A program made the translations under genes and the position numbers. A stretch of DNA of 6,631 bases, taken from Flavobacterium sp. (GTDB taxonomy: Bacteria; Bacteroidota; Bacteroidia; Flavobacteriales; Flavobacteriaceae). The stretch's first letter is position 1. Every line of letters starts with the position of its first letter. The notes beneath the pieces were generated by a model, which had not been told where the DNA came from, made no database searches, and was given only the letters and a program-made list of their open reading frames with translations. Shown piece after piece: positions 6,349 through 6,631 of this stretch. The stretch covers positions 1 through 6,631 of the forward strand of contig DMHA01000082.1 of the NCBI GenBank assembly GCA_003449615.1, in the 5' to 3' direction.

Positions 6349-6370
6349 TTATGTAAAAATTTGTTACTAC

Positions 6371-6400
6371 ATTATATAAGCTTACTGTATGCGGCTGTAA
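6371..6400 (-). promoter_or_regulatory. Candidate operon promoter
   Basis: On the minus strand a perfect TATAAT lies at 6371-6376. The best upstream element at 18-bp spacing is TTACAG (6395-6400), a poor -35 match. Transcription would start near 6363-6365, giving a leader of about 15-18 nt before the ATG at 6348. This fits the absence of an SD site for the first gene. Confidence 0.5.
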
Positions 6401-6418
6401 GGCAAGTGAGCGATATAA

Positions 6419-6442
6419 CCCAATGGAAAATTTTCCATTGGG
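6419..6442. repeat. Perfect 24-bp palindrome
   Basis: The 12-bp arm CCCAATGGAAAA (6419-6430) is followed directly by its exact reverse complement (6431-6442), with no spacer. It lies 44 nt past the stop of the right-edge gene and about 20 bp upstream of the putative operon -35. It could be an operator for a dimeric regulator, or a cruciform or terminator for the upstream gene. On the minus strand it is followed by TTATAT, only a weak T-tail. Confidence 0.85.
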
Positions 6443-6448
6443 CCTTGT

Positions 6449-6456
6449 GCGATCGC
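6449..6456. repeat. HIP1 octamer (GCGATCGC)
   Basis: Perfect HIP1 copy between the palindrome and the right-edge gene. It is the first HIP1 site on the far side of the operon. Confidence 0.9.
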
Positions 6457-6485
6457 CTCCCCGATACCCAACCACCCCCACTCAA

Positions 6486-6631
6486 CTAAACCATCTCCAA
6501 CTCCCTCGGTTTCGATTCAGTCGCAGGCGTGAAAGTAGTTCGGGACTGGGACAAAGCTTTTTCCCGTTCTACAATCATCTCTTGGAAACGAGCCGCTGCT
6601 TGCTCTGTCAGGGGAATTTGAACCTCCCCGG
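6486..6631 (-). CDS. C-terminal end of an unrecognised protein (partial)
   Basis: On the minus strand an open frame enters from the right edge (first complete codon at 6629) and runs 47 codons to TAG at 6486-6488. The fragment starts GEVQIPLTEQAAARFQEM, continues with a charged helix (IVEREKALSQSR) and ends in a Thr/Pro/Lys-rich tail finishing RELEMV. The other two frames on this strand close within the segment. The alternating helix pattern, the better GC content and a HIP1 site just downstream are typical of a resident gene rather than the AT-rich operon. I cannot name the family from this tail. It points the same way as the operon but is separated from it by the palindrome and promoter. 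Confidence 0.6.
   Translation of the reverse strand, partial: GEVQIPLTEQAAARFQEMIVEREKALSQSRTTFTPATESKPRELEMV

Noticed and set aside
6260..6481. 73-codon minus-strand frame across the palindrome and the start of the first glycosyltransferase
   Set aside because: It overlaps the glycosyltransferase start and the promoter in another frame, has no SD, and its sequence does not resemble a protein family.
1..6631. CRISPR array, tRNA, rRNA or intact insertion sequence
   Set aside because: No regularly spaced direct repeats, no cloverleaf or rRNA-like segment and no transposase were seen on either strand.

Overview
The window looks like a piece of a cyanobacterial chromosome. The evidence is four copies of the cyanobacterial HIP1 octamer (GCGATCGC) at 219-226, 446-453, 543-550 and 6449-6456, together with AT-rich coding sequence and several genes without a Shine-Dalgarno (SD) site. 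The sequence does not settle the genus.

The centre (1039-6348, minus strand) is a compact five-gene unit read right to left. In order of transcription it holds: a GT-A-type glycosyltransferase with a DIDEF motif (5569-6348); a GT-B-type glycosyltransferase (4402-5556); a NodU/TobZ-type O-carbamoyltransferase with an extra C-terminal domain (2382-4400); a second GT-A-type glycosyltransferase of the StrF-like group (1649-2371); and an HD-domain phosphohydrolase resembling 5'-deoxynucleotidases (1039-1629). The gaps are 12, 1, 10 and 19 nt. Two of the SD sites lie on the end of the preceding gene. A perfect TATAAT sits just upstream of the first gene and a hairpin lies just past the last stop codon, so the unit looks complete. 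The likely joint task is to build a glycan or glycosylated metabolite and place a carbamoyl group on it. The acceptor, the sugars and the final product cannot be read from the sequence.

The left flank (1-990) has one small minus-strand gene of unknown function (265-522, 85 aa) followed by a HIP1-containing hairpin (200-239). Between that gene and the operon is about 470 bp of AT-rich intergenic DNA with a purine-rich tract and a very short ORF behind a strong SD. The right flank (6377-6631) holds a perfect 24-bp palindrome, a HIP1 site and the last 47 codons of an unrecognised minus-strand gene that runs off the window edge.

All four HIP1 sites are in the flanks and none lies in the roughly 5.9 kb from 551 to 6448. 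With the AT-rich composition of the operon, this suggests the glycosylation/carbamoylation unit was acquired as an accessory island.
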